DNA from: Kofleriaceae bacterium
GTDB taxonomy: Bacteria > Myxococcota_A > Polyangia > Haliangiales > Haliangiaceae
NCBI GenBank assembly: GCA_018058095.1
Contig: JAGPCO010000054.1
Span: forward strand, 1-46,717
Direction: 5' to 3'
Length of the DNA stretch: 46,717 nucleotides
Each line of letters starts with the position of its first letter. The stretch's first letter is position 1. Under the pieces are notes generated by a model. It saw only the letters and a program-made list of their open reading frames with translations, ran no database searches and was not told the DNA's origin. This document shows positions 38,995 to 46,717 of this stretch, one piece after another. A program made the translations under genes and the position numbers.

Positions 38995-39000
38995 GAGCGC

Positions 39001-39162
39001 GTGAGCCGCGGTGCCGTCCCAGCGTGTGCCGGCCAGCCTGGCAAGGTCAGGCACGCGCCGCCTGCCAGGTTGGCAGCGACCCCGGCGGCGCGGCGCTGGA
39101 TTCGGGGCGAGCGCGCCACCGAGGCGCGGGCACGGTTCGTGAAGCACGGGCGCCCGGCATGA
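39001..39162 (+). CDS. Possible leaderless leader peptide of the export operon
   Basis: 53 codons from GTG 39001 to a TGA that overlaps the ABC ATPase start (ATGA). The product is basic (10 Arg) with no motif, signal or membrane segment that I recognise. For it: the -10 spacing matches other leaderless starts, and the stop is perfectly placed for coupling. Against it: third-position G/C is about 83 percent, lower than neighbouring genes, and the DNA holds overlapping hairpins. It may be a translated leader, a non-coding leader, or both. Confidence 0.35.
   Translation: MSRGAVPACAGQPGKVRHAPPARLAATPAARRWIRGERATEARARFVKHGRPA
39027..39076 (+). promoter_or_regulatory. Mutually exclusive hairpins in the export-operon leader
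   Basis: GCCAGCCTGG (39032-39041) can pair with CCAGGTTGGC (39065-39074) over ten positions, counting one G-U pair. The second segment can instead fold on itself as CTGCCA-GGT-TGGCAG (39062-39076). The two folds exclude each other, as in attenuators and riboregulators. No known riboswitch class is recognised. Confidence 0.4.
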
Positions 39163-39899
39163 GCGGCGACGCCCTCCTCGAGCTGGTCGACGTGACCCGG
39201 CACTACCAGATGGGGGATGACCGCATCGCCGCCCTGGCCGGCGTGTCGTTCACGATCACCCGCGGCGAGATGGTGGCCATCGTCGGCACGTCGGGCTCGG
39301 GCAAGAGCACGCTGCTCAACGTGCTCGGGCTGCTCGACACCCCGACCGGGGGCGCCTACCGCCTGGGCGGGCGCGACATCCAGCAGCTGTCCGACGACGA
39401 GCGGGCCCGCGCCCGCAACCAGCAGATCGGGTTCGTGTTCCAGAGCTTCCACCTGCTGCCCAAGGCGACCGCCCTGGCCAACGTCGCCCTGCCGCTGGTG
39501 TACCGCGGCCTCGGCAAGCGCGAGCGCCTGGCCAAGGCCCGGGCCGCGCTGACGCGGGTCGGCCTGGGCGAGCGGGTCCACCACCGGCCCAACCAGATGT
39601 CGGGCGGGCAACGCCAGCGCACCGCCATCGCCCGGGCCCTGGTCACCGCGCCGTCGCTGCTGCTGTGCGACGAGCCGACCGGCAACCTCGACTCGGCCAC
39701 CAGCGAGGAGGTGCTGGCGCTGTTCCGCGAGCTGCACGGCGAGGGCAACACCATCATCATGGTCACCCACGAGCCGGCCATCGCCGCGCGTTGTCCGCGC
39801 GCGATCCGGATCTCCGACGGTCGCATCATCGCCGACGGGCCCGGGCCCGAGGTCGCGTACGTCGGGGTGGCGCGCCCACCGGTCGAGGCACGGGCGTGA
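39159..39899 (+). CDS. MacB/LolD-type ABC transporter ATPase
   Basis: 246 residues. Walker A is GTSGSGKSTLLN, Q-loop QIGFVFQSFHLLP, signature MSGGQRQRTAIARALV, Walker B LLLCDEPTGNLD and H-loop MVTHEP. The sequence is of the MacB/LolD/FtsE class, which works mechanically with a FtsX-like permease rather than by conventional transport. Here ATPase and permease are separate, with three adaptor genes between them. ATG 39159 overlaps the stop of the leader ORF. Confidence 0.92.
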   Translation: MSGDALLELVDVTRHYQMGDDRIAALAGVSFTITRGEMVAIVGTSGSGKSTLLNVLGLLDTPTGGAYRLGGRDIQQLSDDERARARNQQIGFVFQSFHLLPKATALANVALPLVYRGLGKRERLAKARAALTRVGLGERVHHRPNQMSGGQRQRTAIARALVTAPSLLLCDEPTGNLDSATSEEVLALFRELHGEGNTIIMVTHEPAIAARCPRAIRISDGRIIADGPGPEVAYVGVARPPVEARA

Positions 39900-41323
39900 G
39901 CGCGCCGCCGATCGCGCCGGCGCTGCTGGCCTTGCTCGGGCTGGCCGGGTGCGGCGACGCCGGCACCGGTGCGGGCGCGGGCGGCGGGGCGGGCCCGCGC
40001 CGGACCGCGATCGTGCAGCGCGGGGTCGTCGCCAGCCGGGTCCTCATGACCGGCGAGCTGCGAGCGGCGTCGTCGATCGATCTGACGGTGCCGCGCACCG
40101 ATGCCTGGGAGCTGTCGATCCGGTGGATGGCCGAGGACGGCGCCCAGGTCGCCGCCGGCGAGCGCGTGCTCGAGTTCGACAACTCGGCCTTCACCAGCCA
40201 GCTGGCGCAGCGCAAGCTGGCGGTGCTGCAGGCGGCGATGGACCTGCAGAGCGGACAGGACGTGGCGACCCTGGCCACCGCGGACCGCGAGGCCGCGGCG
40301 GCCGAGCGCCGCATCGCCGTCGAGAAGGCGCGGGTGCTGGCGTCGGTGCCGGCCGACCTGCTGCCCGGCCGCACCGCGCAGGAGCGGCAGCTCGACCTCA
40401 CGCGCGCCCTGGCCGCGCTGGCCACGGCAGAGACCGAGCTGACCGCGCACAAGAAGGCCAGCGCGCTCGACCTCCGGGTCAAGCAGATCGCGCTGACCAA
40501 GGCGCGGGCCGCCATCGACGACGCGACCCGGTCGATGACCGAGCTGGTGCTGACGGCGCCGCGGGCCGGGGTGGTCGCCGTGGCCGAGCACCCGTGGGAG
40601 GGCCGCCGCCTGCACGTCGGCGACTCGGTCCAGCCCGGCTGGCCGGTGCTGATCCTGCCCGACACCTCGCAGGGGCTCGAGGTGCGGGCCGAGCTGTCCG
40701 ACGTCGACGACGGCAAGGTCGCGGTCGGCCAGGACGCCGGCTGTGTGCTCGACGCCTATCCGGAGGTGACGATGCCGTGCAGGATCGTCGCGGTCACGCC
40801 GGTGGCGCGCGCCGAGGGTCGGGAGACCTTGCGGAAGGCGTTCGACGTCACCTTGACCCTGGGCGGGGCGGGCGCGCCGGCGCTCGCGGCCAGCGCGGGC
40901 TCGGGCGCGGGCGCGGGCGCGGGCTCGGGCGTGGGCTCAGGCTCAGGCTCGGGTGCGGGCGCCGGCGCGGGCAGCGCCGCCACGGCGAGCCCGATCCCGG
41001 GCGCAGATGGCGTGCAGGCGCGGCCAGGCATGTCGGTCAAGGTGGTGGTCAACCGCGCGCCGGTCGAGGCGCTGATCGTGCCGCGCGGCGCGGTCGTGGT
41101 GCAGGCGCCAGGGCCGGCCCCGGTCGCGCCAGCGAGCGCTGGCGCCGAGGTGGCGCCGGCGGCGCCGCCCGGGACGACCTCCGCCGTCGGGGTGCCCGGC
41201 CGGGTCCGGCTGGCGCGAGGTGGGGTGCGCGAGGTGGTGGTCGGCCCGTGTGATGCCCAGGGCTGCGCCGTCGAGGGTGGGCTCGGCGCTGGCGACGTGG
41301 TGCTGATCGGCGGTGGGTCGTGA
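39896..41323 (+). CDS. HlyD/MacA-like adaptor lipoprotein 1
   Basis: 475 residues from GTG 39896, which overlaps the ATPase stop (GTGA). Signal peptide with lipobox LLGLAGC (Cys19). The barrel-sandwich halves are split by a coiled-coil hairpin (FDNSAFTSQLAQRKLAVLQAAMDL through KASALDLRVKQIALTKARAAI), then LVLTAPRAGVVAVAEHPWEGRRLHVGDSV, typical of MacA adaptors. A Gly/Ser/Ala run of about 30 residues (near 331-361) built from hexanucleotide repeats interrupts the C-terminal beta domain. It probably bridges the permease and the outer-membrane channel. Confidence 0.8.
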   Translation: MSAPPIAPALLALLGLAGCGDAGTGAGAGGGAGPRRTAIVQRGVVASRVLMTGELRAASSIDLTVPRTDAWELSIRWMAEDGAQVAAGERVLEFDNSAFTSQLAQRKLAVLQAAMDLQSGQDVATLATADREAAAAERRIAVEKARVLASVPADLLPGRTAQERQLDLTRALAALATAETELTAHKKASALDLRVKQIALTKARAAIDDATRSMTELVLTAPRAGVVAVAEHPWEGRRLHVGDSVQPGWPVLILPDTSQGLEVRAELSDVDDGKVAVGQDAGCVLDAYPEVTMPCRIVAVTPVARAEGRETLRKAFDVTLTLGGAGAPALAASAGSGAGAGAGSGVGSGSGSGAGAGAGSAATASPIPGADGVQARPGMSVKVVVNRAPVEALIVPRGAVVVQAPGPAPVAPASAGAEVAPAAPPGTTSAVGVPGRVRLARGGVREVVVGPCDAQGCAVEGGLGAGDVVLIGGGS

Positions 41324-42534
41324 CCCGACGAGGCGCATCATCGCGGGCCTGGCCCCTGGCCGTGGCGCTGCTGGTCGGCGCTGGCTGCGGGCGAGCGCCG
41401 GCCGCGGCCCAGCTGGCCACGGTCGAGCAGACCGCGCTGGTGGTGGCGGTCGAGGTCACCGGCGAGCTGCGCGCGGTCGACTCGACCGACGTCATGCCGC
41501 CGCCGGTGTCCGACGTGTGGAACTTCAAGATCGCCCAGCTGGCCGAGGAGGGCGCCGAGGTCGGGCCGGGGGATCCGCTGGTCGGCTTCGATACGTCCGA
41601 GCTCGAGCGTGAGCTCGACACCATGCGGACCGAAGTCGAGGCGGCGCAGAAGAAGCTCGACAAGCGCCGGACCGACGCGACGCTGGCCCGGCGCGACGAG
41701 GCCCTGCAGCTGGCCGAGGCGGAGGCGGGGCTGCGCCGGGCCACGCTCAAGGTCGGGGCCGGCGCGGTCGAGGTCGGGGCCATCGAGCAGAAGACCCTCG
41801 AGCTCGACCGCCAGGCGGCGGAGACCGCGCTGACGCGAGTCCGGAACCGGGCGGCCCAGGCCCGGCGTGCCGACGCGGCCGAGCTGGGCAGCCTGAGCGA
41901 GCACCTCGCCTTCACCAGCACGCGGGCGACGTCGATCGAGGCCAACATCGCTCGCATGCAGGTCAGCGCGACCCGGGCCGGGACGGTGGTGCTGCCGACC
42001 AGCTGGCGCGGCGAGAAGAAGAAGGTGGGCGACGGGGTGTGGCGGATGGAGGCGGTGGTGCAGGTCGTCAGCCTCGACAAGATGATCGGCGAGGGCGAGA
42101 TCGACGAGGTCGACGTGGCCCGGGTCGCCGATGGCCAGCCGGTGACGCTGCGGCTCGACGCGCTGCCCGACGTGGTGCTGCGCGGTCACGTCGAGCGGAT
42201 CGCGCGCGGGGTGCGCGCCAAGTCGCACAACGATCCGAGCAAGGTGGTCGGGGTGCGCCTGGTCCTCGACGCCAGCGGCGATCGCCGGCTGCGCCCCGGC
42301 ATGCGCTTCCGCGGCGAGATCGAGACCCGCCGCGTCGACGGCGCGCTGGTGGTGCCGGCCGAGGCGGTGTTCGTGACCGCGACCGGACCGGTCGCGTACC
42401 GGTTGCGCGGCGGCGGCCTCGAGGCGGTGCCGCTGACGCTGGGCGCGCGCTCGAGCCGGGGCCTGCAGGTGCTGTCCGGCCTGGCGGCGGGTGATCGCGT
42501 GTCGCGGGTCGACCCGCGGGTGGGGCGGCGCTGA
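41320..42534 (+). CDS. HlyD/MacA-like adaptor lipoprotein 2
   Basis: 404 residues from GTG 41320 (GTGA overlap with adaptor 1). Lipobox LVGAGC (Cys23). A long charged coiled-coil hairpin (ELERELDTMRTEVEAAQKKLDKRRTD through ELDRQAAETALTRVRNRAAQARRA) is followed by VSATRAGTVVLPTSWRGEKKKVGDGVW, then the membrane-proximal beta domain RPGMRFRGEIETRRVDGALVVPAEAVF. It shares an architecture with adaptors 1 and 3 but is well diverged, so this is not a recent duplication. Confidence 0.82.
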   Translation: MTRRGASSRAWPLAVALLVGAGCGRAPAAAQLATVEQTALVVAVEVTGELRAVDSTDVMPPPVSDVWNFKIAQLAEEGAEVGPGDPLVGFDTSELERELDTMRTEVEAAQKKLDKRRTDATLARRDEALQLAEAEAGLRRATLKVGAGAVEVGAIEQKTLELDRQAAETALTRVRNRAAQARRADAAELGSLSEHLAFTSTRATSIEANIARMQVSATRAGTVVLPTSWRGEKKKVGDGVWRMEAVVQVVSLDKMIGEGEIDEVDVARVADGQPVTLRLDALPDVVLRGHVERIARGVRAKSHNDPSKVVGVRLVLDASGDRRLRPGMRFRGEIETRRVDGALVVPAEAVFVTATGPVAYRLRGGGLEAVPLTLGARSSRGLQVLSGLAAGDRVSRVDPRVGRR

Positions 42535-43835
42535 TGCGGCGCCTCGTGATCGCGCTGGTGGTGATCGGCGCGGTCGGCGCCGGCGGCTGGCTCGGCTGGA
42601 CCTGGCTGGCCGGGGCGGGCGGCGCCGGCCCGGCGGTGCCGACCCAGGTCGTGACCCGCCAGCGCTTCACCCGCACCGTGGTGGCCGAGGGCAACCTGCG
42701 CGCGGTCAAGGCCACGCCGCTGGTGGTGCCGCAGGTGGCAGGCGGCGGCGGGCCGATGAAGCTGGCCTACCTCGCGCCCGAGGGCACCCGGGTCGCGGCC
42801 GGCGACGTGGTGGTGCGCTTCGATCCGACCGAGCCCGACAAGCAGCTGCGCGAGGGCCAGGCCGATCTGGCCTCGGCCGAGGCCCGGCTGGCGCAGGAGC
42901 ACATCCAGTCCGAGGCCGCGGTGGCCGGGCGCGACGGCGCCGCCGTGCTGGCCGAGCAGGAGCTGGAGCGGACCCGGGCCTTCCAGAGCAAGGACCCGAT
43001 CATCTTCTCGCGCAACCAGGTGGTCGAGTCGGAGATCGACGAGCACCTGGCCCGGGCCAAGCAGGAGCACGCCACCAGCACCAAGGGCATCGAGCGCTCG
43101 CTGTCGCGCTCGAAGGCGGCGGTCATCGCGGTCGAGCAGAAGAAGGCGGCGCTGGCCATCAGCCACGCCCGATCGGCGCTGGCGATGATGTCGCTGTCGG
43201 CGCCGCACGCCGGCGTGCTGGTGTACCGGCGCGGCTGGCGCGGCAACGCGCCGCGGGTCGGCGACCAGCTGTGGCCGGGGCAGACGGTGGCCGAGCTGCC
43301 GCTGCTCGACGCCATGGAGGCCGAGATCTTCGTGCTCGAGGTCGACGCCAACGGCCTGGCCGAGGGCCAGGCGGTCGCGGTGGTGGTCGAGGCGGCGCCG
43401 GAGCAGGAGTTCGCCGGCACGATCCGCCTGGTCGAGAAGCTGGCCAAGCCGCGGATGGCCGGCTCGCCGGTGCAGTACTTCGCGGTCACGGTCGCCCTGG
43501 CCCGGACCGAGCCGGCCCTGATGAAGCCGGGCCAGCGCGTGCGAGCGACGGTGACGCTCGAGAGCTCCGACGCCCTGGTGGTGCCGCGTCAGGCGGTGGT
43601 CAGCGAGGGCGATCGCAACCTCGTGTTCCGCCGCGGTCCATCCGGGTTCGAGCCGGTCGCGGTCGAGCTCGGGGCGTCGACCGCCGGCCGGGTGGTGATC
43701 ACCAGCGGCCTGCAGGACGGCGATCGCATCGCCGTGCGCGACCCGCGCCGCAGCGCCGCCCAGAGCCTGGCCGGGTCGGGCTCGGCCGGTGCGGCCACGG
43801 CCGGCGCCGGCGGCGGCGGGGAGGGCGGGCCGTGA
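42534..43835 (+). CDS. HlyD/MacA-like adaptor protein 3
   Basis: 433 residues, ATG overlapping the previous stop by 1 nt (TGATG). Unlike adaptors 1 and 2 it has an uncleaved membrane anchor (LVIALVVIGAVGAGGWLGWTWL) instead of a lipobox. Coiled-coil hairpin regions (REGQADLASAEARLAQEHIQ, SEIDEHLARAKQEHATSTKG) and the second sandwich half (LSAPHAGVLVYRRGWRGNAPRVGDQLWPGQTV) are clear. It ends in an Ala/Gly-rich tail. Being directly before the permease, it is the best candidate for the principal MacA-type partner. Confidence 0.85.
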   Translation: MRRLVIALVVIGAVGAGGWLGWTWLAGAGGAGPAVPTQVVTRQRFTRTVVAEGNLRAVKATPLVVPQVAGGGGPMKLAYLAPEGTRVAAGDVVVRFDPTEPDKQLREGQADLASAEARLAQEHIQSEAAVAGRDGAAVLAEQELERTRAFQSKDPIIFSRNQVVESEIDEHLARAKQEHATSTKGIERSLSRSKAAVIAVEQKKAALAISHARSALAMMSLSAPHAGVLVYRRGWRGNAPRVGDQLWPGQTVAELPLLDAMEAEIFVLEVDANGLAEGQAVAVVVEAAPEQEFAGTIRLVEKLAKPRMAGSPVQYFAVTVALARTEPALMKPGQRVRATVTLESSDALVVPRQAVVSEGDRNLVFRRGPSGFEPVAVELGASTAGRVVITSGLQDGDRIAVRDPRRSAAQSLAGSGSAGAATAGAGGGGEGGP

Positions 43836-45070
43836 GGCGCCTGGCCGATGCGTTCCTGGCCGCGCTGGCCAACCTGGGCGAGCACAAGCTGCGCACGCTG
43901 CTGACCACGCTCGGCATGATGTTCGGCGTCGGCGCGGTCATCGCCATGCTGGCGATCGGCGCCGGGGCCGAACGCGAGGCGCTGGCGCTGATCGATCGCC
44001 TCGGCACCCGCAACGTGGTCATCCGGGCCAAGACCTTCAAGCAGGAGGAGCTGGAGGAGCTGCGCACCAAGTCGACCGGGCTGTCGCCGCGCGACGTCGC
44101 GGCCATCGAGGAGGCGGTGCCCGGCGTGGCGTTCGCGGCGCCCCGGCTCGAGGTCGAGCCGTACAAGGTCCTCAGCGCGCTCGGAAAGGTCGAGGCCACC
44201 GTGTCGGGGGTCGGGGCCCGCCACGCCGAGGTCGCGCCGCTGCCGCTGGTCGAGGGCCGGTTCCTCGACGAGGCCGACCAGCGCGCGCACGCCCAGGTGT
44301 GCGTGCTGGGGGCGGCCGCCCGGCGCGCGTTGTTCGCGGCCGAGCCGGCGCTCGGCCGCGACGTCAAGATCAACGACGTCTGGTTCGAGGTGGTCGGCGT
44401 GCTGGCGGCCGAGCCGAGCGGCAGCGGCGACGTCCAGGGCGTGGCGGTGGCGTCGGTCGACAGGTCCATCCTGGTCCCGTACACGACCGCCCTGCGCAAG
44501 CTCGACCGCGACCCGCTGCAGTCGCCGCTGAGCGAGATCGTGCTGCGCCTGGCCGAGGGCGCGCCGGCGCGCGAGACCGCGGCGGTGGTCGGCGCGCTGC
44601 TCGACCGCCTGCACACCGGGGTGGCCGATTACGAGCTGGTGGTGCCGGAGGCGCTGCTGCAGCACTCCGAGGAGACCCAGCGCCTGTTCTCGCTGGTGAT
44701 GGGGCTCATCGCCGGCATCTCGCTCCTGGTCGGCGGCATCGGCATCATGAACATCATGCTGGCCTCGGTGCTCGAGCAGACCCGCGAGATCGGGATCCGC
44801 CGCGCCGTCGGCGCGCGCCGGGCCGACATCCGCTTCCAGTTCCTGGTCACCGCGTTCTCGCTGGCCATGCTCGGCGGCACGCTCGGGGTGGCCATCGGCC
44901 TGGGCATCGCCCGCGCCGTCGCCGCCTACGCCGACTGGCCGACCGTCGTCACCTCGTGGTCGGTCGTGCTGTCGCTCGGGGTGTCGGTCGCCGTCGGTGT
45001 GGTGTCCGGCCTGTACCCGGCCGAGCGGGCGGCCCGCCTCGATCCCATCGCCGCGCTGCACAGCGAGTAA
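43832..45070 (+). CDS. MacB-type ABC transporter permease
   Basis: 412 residues from GTG 43832 (GTGA overlap). FtsX/MacB topology: one N-terminal membrane segment (LLTTLGMMFGVGAVIAMLAIGAG), a large periplasmic domain of about 230 residues (RNVVIRAKTFKQEELEEL, VCVLGAAARRALF, VWFEVVGVLAA) and three C-terminal segments including LVMGLIAGISLLVGGIGIMNIMLASVLEQTREIGIRRAVGAR, a MacB hallmark. It lacks the fused N-terminal ATPase of E. coli MacB, which is supplied by the gene at 39159. Confidence 0.9.
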   Translation: MRRLADAFLAALANLGEHKLRTLLTTLGMMFGVGAVIAMLAIGAGAEREALALIDRLGTRNVVIRAKTFKQEELEELRTKSTGLSPRDVAAIEEAVPGVAFAAPRLEVEPYKVLSALGKVEATVSGVGARHAEVAPLPLVEGRFLDEADQRAHAQVCVLGAAARRALFAAEPALGRDVKINDVWFEVVGVLAAEPSGSGDVQGVAVASVDRSILVPYTTALRKLDRDPLQSPLSEIVLRLAEGAPARETAAVVGALLDRLHTGVADYELVVPEALLQHSEETQRLFSLVMGLIAGISLLVGGIGIMNIMLASVLEQTREIGIRRAVGARRADIRFQFLVTAFSLAMLGGTLGVAIGLGIARAVAAYADWPTVVTSWSVVLSLGVSVAVGVVSGLYPAERAARLDPIAALHSE

Positions 45071-45083
45071 CCCGGAGCCCTCG

Positions 45084-46712
45084 ATGACCCACCGCCGCCT
45101 GCTGCCCGTCCGCCTCGCCACGCTGGTCGGGGTCGCCCTCACCCCCGCCCTGGCGTCGGCCCAGGCGCCGACGGCCGAGCCGCCGCCGGGGCCGGTCGCC
45201 GCGGCCACGGTGTCGCCGCTCGGCGCCACCTACCAGCCGCCGGCGTTCCTGGCCACGCCGCCGCAGCTCCCGGCCAGTGCGGAGGGGCGCCCGCCGTGGC
45301 GCCTCGAGCTGGCCGAGGCGCTGCAGCTGGCGGTGCGGCACAACCTCGGCGTGGTGCTCGAGCGCGAGGCGCTGCACGCGGCCCGGCTCGGCGTCGACGC
45401 CGCGCGCGGGCGGTTCGAGCCCAGCCTGGCCTTGACCTACCGCCACGGCGACGTGCGCTCGCCGCCGACCACCTCGCTCGAGGGCCAGCCCGATCAGTTC
45501 TTCACCGCGGTCGACGACTCGGTCGCGCTGGCGTACCAGCAGCGGCTGCCGACCGGGGCCACCATCGGCCTGGCGTGGGACAACGGCCGGGCCCGGTCGA
45601 CCTCGGGCAGCGCGGTCGAGCCGCTCAGCCTGCGCTCGACGCTGGGGCTGACCCTGACCCAGCCGCTCCTGCGCGGCTTCTCGACCGACCTCGCCATCCC
45701 GCGCCTGGACGTGCTGCGGGCCCGGCTCGGCAGCGACGGCCAGGCCCTGCGCCTGCGCCAGGCCATCGCCGACGTGACGCTGCGCACCGAGACCGCGTAC
45801 TGGGACGTGGTCGCCGCGCTGTACCGCTACCAGGTCGAGGCGCGCTCGGCGGAGGTCGCCAGCCAGCACGTCGCGCTGATCGCGCGGCAGATCGACGCCG
45901 GTATCCTGCCTCCGGCCGACAAGATCGCGGCCGAGAGCACGCTGGCGCAGCGGCAGCTGCAGCTGGTGCAGTCCGAGCACGCCATCGCGCAGGCCTGGGA
46001 TGGCCTGCGCGCGGTGCTCGGCGTGCCGCGCCCGCGCTGGGACGATCCCATCCTGCCGACCGAGGTGCCGACCTTCGCCGCCGCCAGCACCACCGTCGAC
46101 GAGGCCATGGCCGCCGCGCTCCGGCACCGGCCGGAGCGGGCCCAGCTCGAGCTCGACCTGCGTGGGGCCGAGCTGGCCGTCCGCGGCGCCGCCAACGACC
46201 GGTTGCCGCAGGTCGACCTCGGGCTGAGCGGTCAGCTGGTCGGCCAGGACGCCAGCGCCAGCGGCGCGCTCGATCAGCTGGTCGGCGCCGACGGGCGAGG
46301 CTGGAGCGTGCTGCTGTCGATGGCGTGGACCCCGCTGGCGCGGGCCAGCTCGGCCGCGGTCGAGGTCGAGCGCTCGCGGGTGCGGATGGCGCGGGCCCGG
46401 ATCGATCAGCTGGTGCAGGAGGTGCTGGCCGAGGTCCGCGCCGCCGTGCGTGGCCAGGCCACCGCCGGGTTGCAGGTGGCGGCGGCGGCGCGCTTCCGGC
46501 AGCTGGCCGAGGACAGCCTGGCCGTCGAGGAGCGCAAGTTCCTGGCCGGCACGTCGTCGAACCTGGCGGTGGCCGAGCGGCAGGACGCCGTCGCCAGCGC
46601 CCAGCTGGCCGAGCTGGCGGCGCTGCTCGACTACAACAAGGCGCGGGCCGCGCTCCTCCACGTCACCGGCGAGCTGCTGGCGGCGCGGCACATCGAGGTC
46701 GAGGCGCGCTGA
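45084..46712 (+). CDS. TolC-like outer-membrane efflux channel protein
   Basis: 542 residues, complete within the window. GGAG lies 6 nt before ATG 45084. Signal peptide (LATLVGVALTPALASAQA). Two outer-membrane efflux repeats follow, each with long amphipathic helices and beta strands: LELAEALQLAVRHNLGVVLEREALHAARLGVDAARGRFEPSLAL, TQPLLRGFSTDLA, and in the second half VDEAMAAALRHRPERAQLELDLRGAELAVRGAANDRLPQVDL. It forms the trimeric exit duct of the exporter. It is the last gene of the operon seen here. Confidence 0.9.
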   Translation: MTHRRLLPVRLATLVGVALTPALASAQAPTAEPPPGPVAAATVSPLGATYQPPAFLATPPQLPASAEGRPPWRLELAEALQLAVRHNLGVVLEREALHAARLGVDAARGRFEPSLALTYRHGDVRSPPTTSLEGQPDQFFTAVDDSVALAYQQRLPTGATIGLAWDNGRARSTSGSAVEPLSLRSTLGLTLTQPLLRGFSTDLAIPRLDVLRARLGSDGQALRLRQAIADVTLRTETAYWDVVAALYRYQVEARSAEVASQHVALIARQIDAGILPPADKIAAESTLAQRQLQLVQSEHAIAQAWDGLRAVLGVPRPRWDDPILPTEVPTFAAASTTVDEAMAAALRHRPERAQLELDLRGAELAVRGAANDRLPQVDLGLSGQLVGQDASASGALDQLVGADGRGWSVLLSMAWTPLARASSAAVEVERSRVRMARARIDQLVQEVLAEVRAAVRGQATAGLQVAAAARFRQLAEDSLAVEERKFLAGTSSNLAVAERQDAVASAQLAELAALLDYNKARAALLHVTGELLAARHIEVEAR

Positions 46713-46717
46713 TCGAC

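Overview
The window is a gene-dense stretch of a very GC-rich bacterial chromosome. High G+C, near-saturated third-position G/C, a giant Ser/Thr kinase-STAND-propeller protein, MoxR/DUF58/transglutaminase genes, thrombospondin-type-3 lipoproteins, a CFI-box protein and many secreted lipoproteins fit a predatory or social Myxococcota (deltaproteobacterial) lineage, perhaps near Haliangiales/Kofleriaceae. That placement is inference from gene content, not from a marker tree.

Layout. 1-374: non-coding, with three hexanucleotide repeat arrays and a hairpin. 375-4800 (-): topoisomerase IV pair parC-parE. 5052-7682 (+): M23 endopeptidase, small membrane protein and 3-methyladenine glycosylase Tag, ending in a cluster of inverted repeats. 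7836-13148 (+): 1770-residue kinase/STAND/beta-propeller protein, convergent with a YiiX-like lipoprotein (13123-14472). 14701-16032 (-): FadL-like porin. 16130-19073 (-): tightly overlapped ECF sigma operon (sigma, membrane protein, TPR lipoprotein, two paralogous ten-cysteine lipoproteins). 19110-22171 (-): truA and a CFI-box/beta-barrel fusion. 22443-24646 (+): an AT-rich operator island, a TetR regulator and an Lnt-like membrane amidase. 24719-27351: a compact group with a beta-helical spike-like protein, a methyltransferase, an unknown Met/Pro-rich protein and a PAAR protein. 27376-31801 (-): moxR-DUF58-transglutaminase operon. 31900-34679 (-): Bax inhibitor-1 family protein and two paralogous lipoproteins. 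34750-37257 (-): fadR-etfB-etfA with an obvious FadR box. 37420-38894 (+): two thioredoxin-fold secreted proteins. 39001-46712 (+): a leader ORF and a six-gene MacB-type export operon with three successive adaptor proteins and a TolC-like channel.

A theme cuts across loci. Most operon-leading genes lack a Shine-Dalgarno sequence but carry a TANNNT -10 box only 6-8 nt before an ATG/GTG, as expected for leaderless transcripts. Genes inside operons, and a few heads such as parC and the sigma factor, have good GGAG-type sites. One 22-bp intergenic gap (25112-25133) carries two such -10 boxes head to head, sharing two base pairs.

Best candidates for something undescribed are the spike/PAAR group with its unknown protein, the sigma operon with paired ten-cysteine lipoproteins, the three-adaptor exporter with its structured leader, and a 90-bp inverted-repeat element that forms the DUF58 stop codon and touches the transglutaminase start. 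No tRNA, rRNA, CRISPR array or complete insertion sequence was seen.
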